Both the position numbers and the translations under genes were made by a program. Shown in pieces: positions 9,908 through 19,063 of a stretch of DNA of 64,000 nucleotides (positions within the stretch are counted from its first letter, which is position 1; each line of letters starts with the position of its first letter). The notes under the pieces are model-generated. The model saw nothing but the letters and a program-made list of their open reading frames with translations, made no database searches and was not told where the DNA came from. Source of the DNA: Paenibacillus sp. PK3_47 (GTDB taxonomy: Bacteria > Bacillota > Bacilli > Paenibacillales > Paenibacillaceae); NCBI RefSeq assembly GCF_023520895.1, contig NZ_CP026029.1, forward strand, positions 2,852,001 to 2,916,000. Direction: 5' to 3'.

Positions 9908-11452
9908 TTATTCCCCCGCCTGCTCCCGCTGGAACGCGGCAATCGCTTCATATTCGCTCTCCAGGCTGCGGAAGACGTTGATGTAGATCGGCAGCAGCTG
10001 CTTGTACACTTTGGCATGGTCCTCGACCGGCTGATGCTGATAGGTAGAGCCGATCATGCCGTACACAGCGTTCAGGGAATCGATCCGGCCCAGCGCATGC
10101 AGACCAAGGACAACGGCTCCCAAACAGGAGCTCTCGAAGCTCTCGGGGATCACAACCTCCTGGTCAAAAATATCCGCCATCATCTGCCGCCACAGCCCGG
10201 AGCGGGCGAAGCCGCCGGTAGCGAGGATTTTGCTTGGACGGCCGATAATTTCCTCCATGGCAAGCAGAACAGTGTACATATTATAGATTACGCCTTCCAG
10301 CACCGAGCGGATCATATGCTCCTTGCGGTGATTCATTGTTAGGCCGAAAAAAGATCCCCGTGCATCCGGATTCCACAGCGGCGCCCGCTCTCCGGTCAGG
10401 TAAGGATGAAACAGCAGCCCGCCGCTGCCCGGCGGCACCTGCTCGGCAATGCGGGTCAGCACCTCGTAAGGATCAATCCCCAGACGCTTCGCGGTCTCCA
10501 CCTCTGAAGCGGCGAATTCATCGCGTACCCAGCGGAACAGCATGCCGCCATTGTTCACCGGCCCGCCGATCACCCACAGCTTCTCGGTCAGCGCGTAACA
10601 GAAGATCCGGCCCTTCGGGTCAACAATCGGGCGGTCGACCACTGTACGGATCGCTCCGCTGGTCCCGATCGTGGCAGCGACCACGCCGGGCTCGATAGCG
10701 CCTACACCAAGATTGGAGAGCACGCCATCGCTTGCCCCGACAAAAAAAGGTGTAGTGGAGAGCAGCCCCAGCTTCTCTGACAATCCCGGCAGCAGTCCCT
10801 CCATGGCATGGGTGGTCGGTACAGGTGTAGAAAGGCGCTCACGTGAGACTCCAGCCACATTCAGCGCTTCCGGATCCCAGTCCAGCTTCTCCAGATTGAA
10901 CATGCCTGTACAAGAGGCGATGGAATAGTCAATGACATACTCGCCGAACAGCTTGGCGAAGACATACTCTTTAATGGAGATAAATTTAAAAGCCTGCTTG
11001 AACAGCTCCGGCTGTTCCTCTCCAAGCCACATCAGCTTGGTGATCGGCGACATCGGGTGTACAGGCGTCCCAGTGCGCAGATAGATTTCGTGACCGCCTA
11101 ATTCATTCTTCAGCCGTGCCGCACAGGCGGCGCTGCGGTTATCTGCCCAGGTGATGCAGGCCGTGAGCGGCTTGCCCTCTCTGTCCACCGCAATAACACT
11201 GTGCATGGCCGAGCTGAACGAGACGAACAGCACATTGTCCGGCTGGACCCCGCTCTCCTCCATCACAGCCGCTATAGTGTTAATGACGGCGTTCCAGATT
11301 TGGTCCGGGTCCTGCTCCGCTACGGAAGGCAAAGGCTGATGCAGCGGATAGCCTTCATTTGCCTGGGCAATGATCCTGCCGTTCTCCTCAAAGAGGACGG
11401 ACTTGGTACTTGTGGTGCCGATATCAACGCCTACCATATAGTGTTTACTCAA
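9908..11452 (-). CDS. gntK: Gluconokinase, FGGY family
   Basis: The 514-residue product has the FGGY-kinase two-domain layout: an N-terminal DIGTTSTKS nucleotide/sugar motif (residues 10-18), a central GASDGVLSNLG segment, an ATIGTSGA phosphate-binding motif near 265, and a C-terminal ATGGFARSGLWRQ motif near 435. Length and sequence style fit GntK of Bacillus (about 513 aa), which phosphorylates gluconate to 6-phosphogluconate for the pentose phosphate pathway. The start chosen is TTG at 11452, with AAGAAGGG about eight bases upstream; an ATG five codons later is the alternative. No gluconate permease or GntR repressor lies beside it, so the exact sugar is inferred: xylulokinase or another FGGY sugar kinase is less likely but not excluded. 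A TATAAT-like -10 lies at 11609-11614 on the minus strand. It is divergent from the his operon. Confidence 0.82.
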   Translation of the reverse strand: MSKHYMVGVDIGTTSTKSVLFEENGRIIAQANEGYPLHQPLPSVAEQDPDQIWNAVINTIAAVMEESGVQPDNVLFVSFSSAMHSVIAVDREGKPLTACITWADNRSAACAARLKNELGGHEIYLRTGTPVHPMSPITKLMWLGEEQPELFKQAFKFISIKEYVFAKLFGEYVIDYSIASCTGMFNLEKLDWDPEALNVAGVSRERLSTPVPTTHAMEGLLPGLSEKLGLLSTTPFFVGASDGVLSNLGVGAIEPGVVAATIGTSGAIRTVVDRPIVDPKGRIFCYALTEKLWVIGGPVNNGGMLFRWVRDEFAASEVETAKRLGIDPYEVLTRIAEQVPPGSGGLLFHPYLTGERAPLWNPDARGSFFGLTMNHRKEHMIRSVLEGVIYNMYTVLLAMEEIIGRPSKILATGGFARSGLWRQMMADIFDQEVVIPESFESSCLGAVVLGLHALGRIDSLNAVYGMIGSTYQHQPVEDHAKVYKQLLPIYINVFRSLESEYEAIAAFQREQAGE

Positions 11453-11760
11453 GCTATAGCCCTTCTTTCTGCTTCCGATGCCTGAAGCGGTCCGCCCTGA
11501 TCAGCAGGGCCCGCTGGCGTTAACCGGATGAATGATGATTGTTGTTGTTAGACAAATACCATATTAAATTGCAGTCGAAACAAGCCTTGCATCATACACA
11601 TTGCTTCCATTATATCGGGAATTTTGAAAAAGATATAATGATATGATTTTTCTCATCAGAATAAACCTTAACCTCTGTCCGGATTTCGCGATTCCCGGGA
11701 TAGCGGCTGCTGTGTTTTTTATTGAAGGAAATAAATGCTATGCTGTATCCATAGGTATGA
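11453..11760. other. Divergent gntK / his operon intergenic region
   Basis: No gene is supported here. On the minus strand TATAAT (complement of 11609-11614) could be the gntK -10 box, without a good -35. No T-box signature (AGGGTGGNACCGCG) or histidine leader peptide was seen on the his side. Confidence 0.4.
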
Positions 11761-11790
11761 TTGACGTAAACGGACAGTTCATGATACGAT
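11761..11790 (+). promoter_or_regulatory. Candidate sigma-A promoter of the his operon
   Basis: TTGACG (11761-11766) and TACGAT (11785-11790) are separated by 18 bases, about 85 bases before hisZ. A CTTTAC/GTAAAG inverted repeat (about 11816-11831) lies between this promoter and the gene and could be an operator. Confidence 0.5.
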
Positions 11791-11875
11791 ACTGCCAATG
11801 CTTTACTTTGCTACCACTTTACCATAGTAAAGCGAATTACATATCATACATTTATGAGAATCTGACGAGGTGACC

Positions 11876-13099
11876 ATGAAGATGTCCAAACCTAAAGGTT
11901 TTGAAAAGCCGGCCGGCGTGCGCGACTATCTCCCGCGTGCAGTAGCGAAGCTGCGCAAGATTGAGAACGATGTGCTGCACTGCATGAGCCGCTGGGGATA
12001 CCGGCAGATGATTACTCCAACACTGGAATATTACGATACGGTGGGGGTGGCCAGCTCCACTTCCGACCAGAAGCTATATAAATTGCTTAATAACCGCGGA
12101 CAGGCGCTGGTGCTGCGTTCAGAGATGACGGCTCCGGTAGCCAGAGTGGTATCTTCCCTTTTAAAAGATGAACCGCTGCCGCTGCGGCTATCCTATCACG
12201 CCAACGTGTTCCGGGCGATTGAGGAGGAAGCCGGGCGGGAAGCAGAGTTCTTCCAGACCGGTGTAGAGCTTGTCGGTGATGACTCGCCAGAGGCTGATGC
12301 TGAAGTAGTAGCCTTGGCCATTTCGTCGCTGCAGGCAGCGGGCGTCAAGTCCTTCAAAATTGCCATGGGCCATGTCGGCTTCCTCGACGGCTTGTTCCAG
12401 GAGGCTGTTCCGGGCTTGCCGGAGGCACAGGAGGAACTAAAGAGCCATCTGCTCGGCCGCGATTACGTGGCTTTCCGCGAGACGCTCCGCCGTCTGGAGC
12501 TGCCGGAAGCGCAGAAGAATGAGCTGGACGGATTGCTCCGCCTGCGCGGCGGCAAGGAAATCTGCGGACAGGCACTGGAGCTCAGCAGCCATCCGCTGGC
12601 CCGTACCTCTATTGAGCATTTGTGCAAAGTATGGGAGGTCCTCGTCGCTTACGGCGTATCCCAGCATGTGCTGATCGATTTGACGATGATCGGGGATTTC
12701 TCGTATTACACCGGGATGACTTTTGAGGGTTATGCTTCCGAGCTGGGCTTCCCGGTCTGCAGCGGCGGACGGTATGATAATCTGCTGCAGCAGTTCGGCC
12801 GTGCGGTGCCGTCCACAGGCTTTTCCCTGAAGACAAACCGTATTCTTGATGGCGTTACCGGCATGCCGGAAGAGGAAGAGCTGGCTGTTCTCGTACAGTA
12901 TGATGCGCCGCGCCGTACCGAAGGGCTGACGGAAGCCGCGCGGCTGCGTTCTGAAGGCCATGTTGTTGTCACGAGGCTGGCGGCAGGACCGGAGGACCTC
13001 AAAACTGTGCAGCGTCTCGATAACGGAACCGTTGCAGCGGATGGAGAGCGGTATGGGGATATTTATACCTTTGTATCTTTTGTCAGTGAGCATGGCTAA
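11876..13099 (+). CDS. hisZ: ATP phosphoribosyltransferase regulatory subunit
   Basis: HisZ is a catalytically inactive relative of histidyl-tRNA synthetase that forms a complex with short-form HisG and gives it feedback inhibition by histidine. The product shows the class II synthetase fold motifs: an N-terminal KPAGVRDYLP, motif 2-like VLRSEMTAPVARV (near residue 85), and a C-terminal SGGRYDNLLQQFG near 300. Its ~407 residues fit HisZ, and the HisRS anticodon-binding domain is missing. A GTG at 11870 sits inside the ribosome binding site (GAGGTGA, 11867-11873), so ATG at 11876 is preferred; ATG at 11882 (MSKPKGF...) is equally possible. It is the first gene of the his operon, 93 bases ahead of hisG, as expected for a functional pair. 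Confidence 0.93.
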   Translation: MKMSKPKGFEKPAGVRDYLPRAVAKLRKIENDVLHCMSRWGYRQMITPTLEYYDTVGVASSTSDQKLYKLLNNRGQALVLRSEMTAPVARVVSSLLKDEPLPLRLSYHANVFRAIEEEAGREAEFFQTGVELVGDDSPEADAEVVALAISSLQAAGVKSFKIAMGHVGFLDGLFQEAVPGLPEAQEELKSHLLGRDYVAFRETLRRLELPEAQKNELDGLLRLRGGKEICGQALELSSHPLARTSIEHLCKVWEVLVAYGVSQHVLIDLTMIGDFSYYTGMTFEGYASELGFPVCSGGRYDNLLQQFGRAVPSTGFSLKTNRILDGVTGMPEEEELAVLVQYDAPRRTEGLTEAARLRSEGHVVVTRLAAGPEDLKTVQRLDNGTVAADGERYGDIYTFVSFVSEHG

Positions 13100-13192
13100 A
13101 AAGCCGTGATCTATATAGGAAGCAAGAGGCAGTAAATAAGCTGTATATGCTGTATATATAAAAGAAAGCAGAGACGGAGGAGGTTCATTACG

Positions 13193-13837
13193 ATGGCGCA
13201 GATTTTGAAGGTAGCGATGCCGAAGGGCCGGATTTATAATAAAGCCGCAGAGCTGTTCCGCCAGGCGGGACTGCCGATCCCGGCGGATGGCGAAGAGTCG
13301 CGCAAGCTGGTCGTTTCCCTGCCGGAGGCCGGCATGGAGTTTATACTGGCCAAACCGGTGGATGTGCCGACTTATGTGGAATACGGCGTGGCTGACATCG
13401 GAATTGTCGGCAAGGATGTTCTGCTGGAAGAGGACCGTGATGTGTACGAGCTGCTTGACCTTGGCATCGCGCGCTGCCGGATGTCGATCATCGGCCTGCC
13501 GAACTGGCAGCCGGGTATCCAGCAGCGGGTGGCGACCAAGTACCCGAACGTGGCCTCACGATACTTCCGCGAGCAGGGACAGCAGGTGGAAGTGGTCAAG
13601 CTGAACGGGTCGATTGAGCTGGCCCCGCTGATCGGGCTGGCCGACCGGATCGTTGATATGGTGGAGACCGGCCAGACGCTGAAGGACAACGGACTGGTGG
13701 AGATGAAGAGTATCTTCGAGATCACCAGCCGGCTGGTGGCGAACCGGGTAAGCTACCGGATGAAGAATGAAGAGATCCAGCAGCTGTGTGACCGCCTGCA
13801 GAATGTGATTGCAGAGCCGAAGCTGCAGACCAAGTAA
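13193..13837 (+). CDS. hisG: ATP phosphoribosyltransferase, short form
   Basis: Catalyses the first step of histidine synthesis: ATP plus PRPP gives phosphoribosyl-ATP. The product has 214 residues, the length of the short HisG form that lacks the C-terminal regulatory domain and therefore needs HisZ. Visible motifs are the N-terminal [16 protein letters not shown], the [15 protein letters not shown] segment, and the PRPP loop region around [15 protein letters not shown] (near residue 155). A strong GGAGGAGG (13176-13183) precedes ATG 13193. It follows hisZ in the same operon. The 350-base gap after it is unusual for this operon and is filled with repeats. Confidence 0.96.
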   Translation: MAQILKVAMPKGRIYNKAAELFRQAGLPIPADGEESRKLVVSLPEAGMEFILAKPVDVPTYVEYGVADIGIVGKDVLLEEDRDVYELLDLGIARCRMSIIGLPNWQPGIQQRVATKYPNVASRYFREQGQQVEVVKLNGSIELAPLIGLADRIVDMVETGQTLKDNGLVEMKSIFEITSRLVANRVSYRMKNEEIQQLCDRLQNVIAEPKLQTK

Positions 13838-13840
13838 ACC

Positions 13841-13882
13841 TAAACTAACTAACAAACTGACAAACTAACTAACTAACTAACA
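13841..13882 (+). repeat. AACT tetranucleotide tandem repeat
   Basis: Immediately after the hisG stop the sequence runs through about nine copies of AACT/AACA-type tetranucleotides, ending in four uninterrupted AACT units. Copy number of such tracts can vary by slippage. Confidence 0.85.
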
Positions 13883-13902
13883 CATAAGGCGCGGGTGCTA
13901 TA

Positions 13903-14095
13903 CGTAGCGGGAATTTCTCCACCTATTTCTCTTTAAAACACGGAAACTATGAAGCTAGCGGGAAAAACTCCACTTATATCGATGAGTTTCATCAATAGTG
14001 GGGGATATGGCCCGAAATAAAGGGACAATTTCCACCTAATTCCTAAAAACGGCGATAAATATTAGATTTAGATGGAGAAAATCCAACTACTAATT
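13903..14095 (+). repeat. Degenerate GGGA...TCC repeat array inside the his operon
   Basis: Four to five imperfect units recur every 40-60 bases: TAGCGGGAATTTCTCCACC (13905), TAGCGGGAAAAACTCCAC (13955), GTGGGGGATATGGCCC (13997), AAGGGACAATTTCCACC (14020) and GATGGAGAAAATCCAAC (14071). Each has a small inverted GGRR...YYCC core followed by an AT-rich tail. No gene is present in this gap. Confidence 0.65.
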
Positions 14096-14188
14096 CAGCA
14101 TTCCTCCAGAGCGTGGTACAACATTTTGACCGGCGCCAGAAATACGTATAGACATTTACAATAGATAGCATGTAGGGAGGAACCAGCG

Positions 14189-15496
14189 GTGAAGATCCAG
14201 TCAAGCAGGGAATTCAAGCTGCAGCGGGAAGTGGACTATGGAACGCCGGAGCAGAACGCGGCTGTGAAGCAGATTGTAGCTGATATCAAAAAAGAAGGCG
14301 ACGCCGCGCTGCTCCGCTATACGGAGCGGTTCGACGGCACGGCGCTGACACCGGCGGGTCTGCGGGTCACCGCGGAAGAGCTGCAGGCTGCATACGGCCA
14401 TGTGGAGGAGTCGTTCGTTACCGCTATCCGCGCGGCGGCGGCTAATATCCGGGCGTTCCATGCCCGGCAGAAGCGCAGCTCCTGGATGGATCTGCAGCCG
14501 GACGGGACCATACTCGGACAGATTATCCGTCCGCTGAAACGCGTGGGCGTGTACGTGCCCGGCGGCAAAGCGGCTTACCCGTCCAGCGTGCTGATGAACG
14601 TCATCCCGGCCCAGATAGCCGGGGTGCCGGAGATTGTCATGGTGACGCCTCCGGCAACTGGCGGAACAGCCGGCATTGATCCTTATATTCTCGTAGCGGC
14701 CGCCGAAGCGGGTGTGAACGAGATTTACCGCGTGGGCGGTGCGCAGGCAATCGCCGCGCTGGCTTTCGGAACGGAGAGCATCGCTCCGGTAGACAAGATT
14801 TGCGGCCCGGGCAACATCTACGTGGCCCTGGCCAAACGCGAGGTATACGGTGCGGTCGATATCGACAGCATCGCCGGACCGAGCGAGATCGTGGTGCTCG
14901 CGGACGAGACTGCGGAGCCGGCCTACATTGCAGCCGATCTGCTGTCCCAGGCCGAGCATGACGAGATGGCATCGGCGATTCTGGTGACGCCGTCGCAGAG
15001 CCTGGCCGAGACGGTTGCGGCAGAAGTGGAGCGCCAGCTGCAGGAGCTGCCGCGGGAGGCGATCGCCCGCGCTTCAGTCGAAAATTACGGCGCGATCATC
15101 GTGGTCGATTCCTTGCAGGAAGGCATCGACGTCGTTAACAGCCTGGCCCCCGAGCATCTGGAGGTTGTAGCTGAGGACCCGATGGGACTGCTGGGCAGCA
15201 TTGAAAATGCCGGTGCGATTTTTCTCGGGCCGTACAGCTCCGAGCCGGTCGGGGATTATTTTGCCGGACCGAACCATATTATACCGACCAACGGCACGGC
15301 GCGGTTCTCGTCGCCGGTTGACGTGGATGATTTTATCAAGAAATCAAGCCTGATTTACTACAGCAAGGAAGCGCTCCTGCGCGACGGAGCAACGATTATC
15401 GAGCTGGCGAGACGCGAAGGGCTGGAAGGCCATGCACGGGCAATAGAGATCAGACTGGAGAACGAAGCGAAGGGTGGAGACGGGAATGGAGAATAA
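14189..15496 (+). CDS. hisD: Histidinol dehydrogenase
   Basis: Oxidises L-histidinol to L-histidine in two NAD-dependent steps, the last stage of the pathway. The 435-residue product carries the family landmarks: [20 protein letters not shown] (about 112-131), [13 protein letters not shown] (about 183), [11 protein letters not shown], the signature [15 protein letters not shown] (about 230), LLSQAEHDE with the zinc-binding and active-site Gln/His region, and a C-terminal [17 protein letters not shown]. The GTG start at 14189 has GGAGG nine bases before it. It follows the repeat-filled gap after hisG, and its last 11 bases overlap hisB, suggesting translational coupling from here on. Confidence 0.96.
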   Translation: MKIQSSREFKLQREVDYGTPEQNAAVKQIVADIKKEGDAALLRYTERFDGTALTPAGLRVTAEELQAAYGHVEESFVTAIRAAAANIRAFHARQKRSSWMDLQPDGTILGQIIRPLKRVGVYVPGGKAAYPSSVLMNVIPAQIAGVPEIVMVTPPATGGTAGIDPYILVAAAEAGVNEIYRVGGAQAIAALAFGTESIAPVDKICGPGNIYVALAKREVYGAVDIDSIAGPSEIVVLADETAEPAYIAADLLSQAEHDEMASAILVTPSQSLAETVAAEVERQLQELPREAIARASVENYGAIIVVDSLQEGIDVVNSLAPEHLEVVAEDPMGLLGSIENAGAIFLGPYSSEPVGDYFAGPNHIIPTNGTARFSSPVDVDDFIKKSSLIYYSKEALLRDGATIIELARREGLEGHARAIEIRLENEAKGGDGNGE

Positions 15497-16097
15497 CAAC
15501 AATATACCGGCAGAACGCAAGGCCGGACTCAGCCGCACAACAAACGAAACGGATATTACACTGTCCCTCGGTGTAGACGGCAGCGGGATTTCCGAGCTGG
15601 AGACAGATGTGCCTTTTCTGAATCATATGCTGGATCTGTTCACAAAACACGGCCAATTTGACCTCTCCGTACAGGCGCGGGGGGATATTGATATCGATGA
15701 TCACCACACGGTGGAAGACATCGGGATCTGTCTCGGACAGGCACTGCGCGAAGCACTCGGCGACAAAAAAGGCATCAAACGTTACGCCAGCGTCTTCATT
15801 CCAATGGATGAGGCCCTGGCCCAAGTTGTGATTGATATCAGCAACCGGCCGCATTTTGAATACCGCGCACAGTATCCTTCACAGCAGGTGGGCAGCTTTT
15901 CAACTGAGCTGGTGCACGAATTCCTCTGGAAGTTTGCGCTGGAAGCCCGGATTACGCTGCATGTCATTGTACATTACGGCTCCAATACCCACCACATGAT
16001 TGAGGCGGTATTCAAAGCGCTGGGCCGGGCACTGGATGAAGCGACCCAGGTGGATCCGCGCGTGAAGGGTGTGCCTTCCACGAAGGGAGTGCTGTAG
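15486..16097 (+). CDS. hisB: Imidazoleglycerol-phosphate dehydratase
   Basis: Dehydrates imidazole glycerol phosphate to imidazole acetol phosphate, a manganese-dependent step. The product (203 aa) is the monofunctional form, with the metal-binding histidine motifs [17 protein letters not shown] and [13 protein letters not shown] in the first repeat and their partners [11 protein letters not shown] and [16 protein letters not shown] in the second. A GTG at 15474 would extend it by four codons, but ATG 15486 has GGTGGAG at an ideal distance and is preferred. It overlaps the hisD stop by 11 bases, and hisH starts one base after its stop. Confidence 0.95.
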   Translation: MENNNNIPAERKAGLSRTTNETDITLSLGVDGSGISELETDVPFLNHMLDLFTKHGQFDLSVQARGDIDIDDHHTVEDIGICLGQALREALGDKKGIKRYASVFIPMDEALAQVVIDISNRPHFEYRAQYPSQQVGSFSTELVHEFLWKFALEARITLHVIVHYGSNTHHMIEAVFKALGRALDEATQVDPRVKGVPSTKGVL

Positions 16098-16098
16098 G

Positions 16099-16722
16099 AT
16101 GACCGTTGCGATCGTCGACTACGGCATGGGCAATCTGCACAGTGTCAGCAAAGCTGTGGAGCGTCTGGGCTACAAGAGTCTGGTGACCGGGGATGCCCGG
16201 GAAATTCTTGCGGCGAACAGCGTCATCCTGCCGGGTGTCGGTGCGTTCAGCGATGCGATGGAGCATTTGCGGGAGACCGGCCTGGATCTGGTAGTCAAAG
16301 AGGCCGCTGCCGGGAGCCAGCCGGTGCTCGGGATCTGCCTCGGCATGCAGCTGCTGTTCAGCAGCGGCGAGGAGCATGGTGTCCATGAAGGACTGGATAT
16401 TCTGCCCGGTTCGGTAGTGCGTTTTGCCCCGAGAGACGGCTATAAAGTGCCGCATATGGGCTGGAACAAGCTGAGCTTCCGCCAGCCGGAGAGTCCGCTG
16501 CTCAAGGATCTGGAAGAAGGGCATGTCTACTTCGTTCACTCCTATCATGCGCTGGCTCGGCAGGAGAGTGATTTGCTCGCAGTCACCGACTACGGCCATC
16601 CTGTCACGGCGGTCGTCGGGCGGGAGAATGTATTCGGCATGCAGTTTCATCCGGAAAAAAGCGGAGAGCTCGGGATGAAGCTGCTGGGGAATTTTTTGAA
16701 GCTGACAGGAGAGCGGGCGTAA
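16099..16722 (+). CDS. hisH: Imidazole glycerol phosphate synthase, glutaminase subunit
   Basis: HisH hydrolyses glutamine and passes ammonia to HisF. The 207-residue protein has the class I amidotransferase elements: an oxyanion-strand motif PGVGAF near residue 48, the nucleophile elbow GICLGMQLLF with the catalytic Cys (near residue 80), and the His-Glu pair in FGMQFHPEKS near 185. ATG 16099 lies directly after the hisB stop, with AAGGGAG within the end of hisB. The longer upstream reading frame has no ribosome site. Its partner HisF is two genes downstream. Confidence 0.95.
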   Translation: MTVAIVDYGMGNLHSVSKAVERLGYKSLVTGDAREILAANSVILPGVGAFSDAMEHLRETGLDLVVKEAAAGSQPVLGICLGMQLLFSSGEEHGVHEGLDILPGSVVRFAPRDGYKVPHMGWNKLSFRQPESPLLKDLEEGHVYFVHSYHALARQESDLLAVTDYGHPVTAVVGRENVFGMQFHPEKSGELGMKLLGNFLKLTGERA

Positions 16723-16764
16723 GCCCGCTATCACTATATTCGTAATGAAAGCGGGGAGCAGCAC

Positions 16765-17502
16765 ATGTCTTCATTCATAGTATATCCGGCGATTGATATC
16801 CGGGACGGCAAATGTGTCAGACTGCAGCAGGGGGATTACGCCCAGGAAACAATCTATAACGACAGCCCGGTGGAGGTTGCGAAGTCATGGGAAGCGCAGG
16901 GCGGCAAGTTTATTCATCTTGTGGACCTTGACGGTGCCAAGGCGGGTCACCCGGTCAATGATGCTATTATCGGCGCAATTGCAGCAAATGCGAATGTTCC
17001 GGTCCAGGTAGGCGGCGGACTGCGCAGCCTGGCGGATGTGGAGAAGCTTCTGAACCTTGGGGTCAGCCGGGTCATTATCGGTACTGCGGCGATCAATGAT
17101 CATGCTTTTACAGAAGCTGTGCTGGCCAAATACGGCGATAAGGTCGCTATCGGGATTGATGCCCGTAACGGCTATGTAGCGACACACGGCTGGCTGAATA
17201 CCTCCGAGGTGCGTGCAGAGGATTTGGCCAAGGAGCTGGCCGCCAAAGGCGCGGAAACCTTTATTTATACCGATATTTCCCGTGACGGCATGATGCAGGG
17301 ACCGAACGTGGAAGGCATTCTGTCAATGGCGGCAGCCAGCGGCAAAAGCGTCATCGCCTCCGGCGGGGTGACAAGCCTGGATGATCTTCTGCGGCTGAAT
17401 GTACATAGTGCGGATGGTATCGGCGGAGCTATTGTCGGCAAAGCGCTGTATACCGGCAATATCAATCTGTCTGAAGCTTTGCGTGCGTTGGGACAGCAGT
17501 AA
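16765..17502 (+). CDS. hisA: Phosphoribosylformimino-5-aminoimidazole carboxamide ribotide isomerase
   Basis: Opens the ribose of ProFAR to give PRFAR, an Amadori rearrangement. The 245-residue (beta/alpha)8 barrel has the N-terminal catalytic Asp in YPAIDIRDGKCVRL, the first-half phosphate loop GGGLRS (near residue 80) and the C-terminal half catalytic/phosphate motifs YTDISRDGMMQGPN (near 170) and ASGGV. GGGGAG lies eight bases before ATG 16765. It sits between the two subunits of imidazole glycerol phosphate synthase as usual in his operons. Confidence 0.95.
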   Translation: MSSFIVYPAIDIRDGKCVRLQQGDYAQETIYNDSPVEVAKSWEAQGGKFIHLVDLDGAKAGHPVNDAIIGAIAANANVPVQVGGGLRSLADVEKLLNLGVSRVIIGTAAINDHAFTEAVLAKYGDKVAIGIDARNGYVATHGWLNTSEVRAEDLAKELAAKGAETFIYTDISRDGMMQGPNVEGILSMAAASGKSVIASGGVTSLDDLLRLNVHSADGIGGAIVGKALYTGNINLSEALRALGQQ

Positions 17503-17520
17503 GCAGCCTTTAATTCAAAG

Positions 17521-17555
17521 ACAGCCGCCGGTTAATCTTAAGTAACGGCGGCTGT
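17521..17555 (+). promoter_or_regulatory. Intra-operon hairpin between hisA and hisF
   Basis: ACAGCCGCCG (17521-17530) and CGGCGGCTGT (17546-17555) form a perfect 10 bp stem extended by TTA/TAA. No T run follows, so it is not a normal terminator; it could stabilise mRNA or mark a processing site. Confidence 0.6.
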
Positions 17556-17585
17556 TCCGGCTAGGCGAGAGAAAGGGGTTCTATC

Positions 17586-18344
17586 ATGTTAGCCAAACGT
17601 ATCATTCCCTGTCTGGATGTGAAGGACGGGCGGGTAGTCAAGGGCGTTAATTTTGTCAATCTGCGCGATGCCGGGGACCCGGTGGAGCTGGCGGCACTGT
17701 ATGACCGCGAAGGTGCGGATGAGCTGGTGTTCCTGGATATTTCCGCTTCGGTAGAAGGCCGGGCGACGATGGTTGAAGTGGTGCGCCAGACGGCAGGCGA
17801 AATTGCCATTCCGTTCACGGTAGGCGGCGGCATCTCGACTCCTGAGGATATGAAAATCATCCTGCGCGCAGGCGCGGACAAAATCGGCATCAACACGGCA
17901 GCCGTCAACAATCCGCAGCTCATTCTGGAAGGGGCGCGGCGCTTCGGCTCGCAGTGTATTGTGGTAGCGATGGATGCTAAATATAATGAAGCTTGGGGCG
18001 AATGGGAAGTGTACACGCACGGCGGGCGCAAGCCTACCGGGATCCGTGCACTGGCCTGGGCCAAGGAAGCGGAGAAGCTGGGCGCGGGCGAAATTCTGCT
18101 GACCAGCATGGATGCGGACGGCACCAAGGACGGCTTCGATCTGCAGCTCACGTCTGCGGTATGCGATATCCTTAGCATTCCGGTTATTGCCTCCGGCGGT
18201 GCCGGGAAGATTGATCATTTTTACGATGTATTTACAGCAGGCAAAGCCGATGCGGGACTGGCTGCGACTATTTTTCACTATAAAGAGATTGCCATTCAAG
18301 ACTTGAAAGCCGATCTGAAGCAAAAAGGGGTAGAGATCCGATGA
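17586..18344 (+). CDS. hisF: Imidazole glycerol phosphate synthase, cyclase subunit
   Basis: HisF uses ammonia from HisH to convert PRFAR into imidazole glycerol phosphate and AICAR, the latter feeding purine synthesis. The 252-residue (beta/alpha)8 barrel shows the catalytic Asp in [17 protein letters not shown], the FLDISAS strand, [10 protein letters not shown] phosphate loop, the second catalytic Asp in [13 protein letters not shown] (near residue 130) and the final SGGAG loop. A good AGAAAGGGG site precedes ATG 17586. Its stop overlaps the hisI start by four bases (ATGA). Confidence 0.96.
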   Translation: MLAKRIIPCLDVKDGRVVKGVNFVNLRDAGDPVELAALYDREGADELVFLDISASVEGRATMVEVVRQTAGEIAIPFTVGGGISTPEDMKIILRAGADKIGINTAAVNNPQLILEGARRFGSQCIVVAMDAKYNEAWGEWEVYTHGGRKPTGIRALAWAKEAEKLGAGEILLTSMDADGTKDGFDLQLTSAVCDILSIPVIASGGAGKIDHFYDVFTAGKADAGLAATIFHYKEIAIQDLKADLKQKGVEIR

Positions 18345-19048
18345 GCCAAGAACTAGAGAATACAGCCCTGATTCAACAAGAAATTATCGATACCATCCGC
18401 TGGAATGAATCCGGGCTGCTGCCTGCCGTTGTGCAGGATGCCAATACCCTGGAGGTGTTGATGTTCGCCTACATGAATCCGGAGTCCCTGCGCCTCTCGC
18501 TGGATAGCGGACAGACGTGGTTCTGGAGCCGTTCACGCAAAGAGCTATGGCATAAGGGCGGGACTTCAGGCAATACCCAGGCCATCACTTCGATTCATTA
18601 TGACTGTGACAGCGATACGCTGCTGGTGAAGGTGGTTCCGGAAGGACCTGCCTGCCATACCGGCGAAAATACATGCTTCTTCCGCGAGCTTCCGCTGAGC
18701 AGCCCTGCCGCTGTGGAGCCGGATCACGCAGCAGCAACTTCCAACACTGCAAGGTTTGCCGTCCTGGGAGAATTGGAACGGGTCATTGCCGAGCGTGAAA
18801 TCGAGCGTCCGGAAGGCGCTTATACTACTTATCTGTTTGACAAGGGTGTCGACAAAATCCTCAAAAAGGTCGGTGAAGAAGCTTCCGAGACGATCATCGC
18901 CGCCAAAAACAAGGATAATGCCGAGCTGCGTCTTGAAGTCAGCGATCTGATCTATCACCTGCTCGTCCTGCTGCAGGAGCGCAAGCTGCCGCTCGATGAA
19001 ATCCTGGAAGAGCTTAGCGCACGCCACGAACGTCCGCGCCGGGACTAG
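18341..19048 (+). CDS. hisI: Bifunctional phosphoribosyl-AMP cyclohydrolase / phosphoribosyl-ATP diphosphatase
   Basis: The 235-residue fusion carries out steps two and three of the pathway. The N-terminal half (to about 125) is the cyclohydrolase, with [19 protein letters not shown] and the zinc/magnesium motifs [10 protein letters not shown] and [11 protein letters not shown]. The C-terminal half is the pyrophosphohydrolase (HisE), with the all-alpha MazG-like motif [15 protein letters not shown] and [17 protein letters not shown]. The order cyclohydrolase then diphosphatase matches HisIE of Bacillus. ATG 18341 overlaps the hisF stop. Confidence 0.95.
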   Translation: MSQELENTALIQQEIIDTIRWNESGLLPAVVQDANTLEVLMFAYMNPESLRLSLDSGQTWFWSRSRKELWHKGGTSGNTQAITSIHYDCDSDTLLVKVVPEGPACHTGENTCFFRELPLSSPAAVEPDHAAATSNTARFAVLGELERVIAEREIERPEGAYTTYLFDKGVDKILKKVGEEASETIIAAKNKDNAELRLEVSDLIYHLLVLLQERKLPLDEILEELSARHERPRRD

Positions 19049-19063
19049 AAGGGAGCCTTTCGC

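Noticed and set aside
11600-11869. T-box or histidine leader before hisZ
   Set aside because: No T-box consensus, no His-rich leader peptide and no terminator/antiterminator pair could be found.
13838-14120. CRISPR array
   Set aside because: Units are short, degenerate and unevenly spaced with no constant repeat; the same holds for 25668-26100 and 33163-33427.
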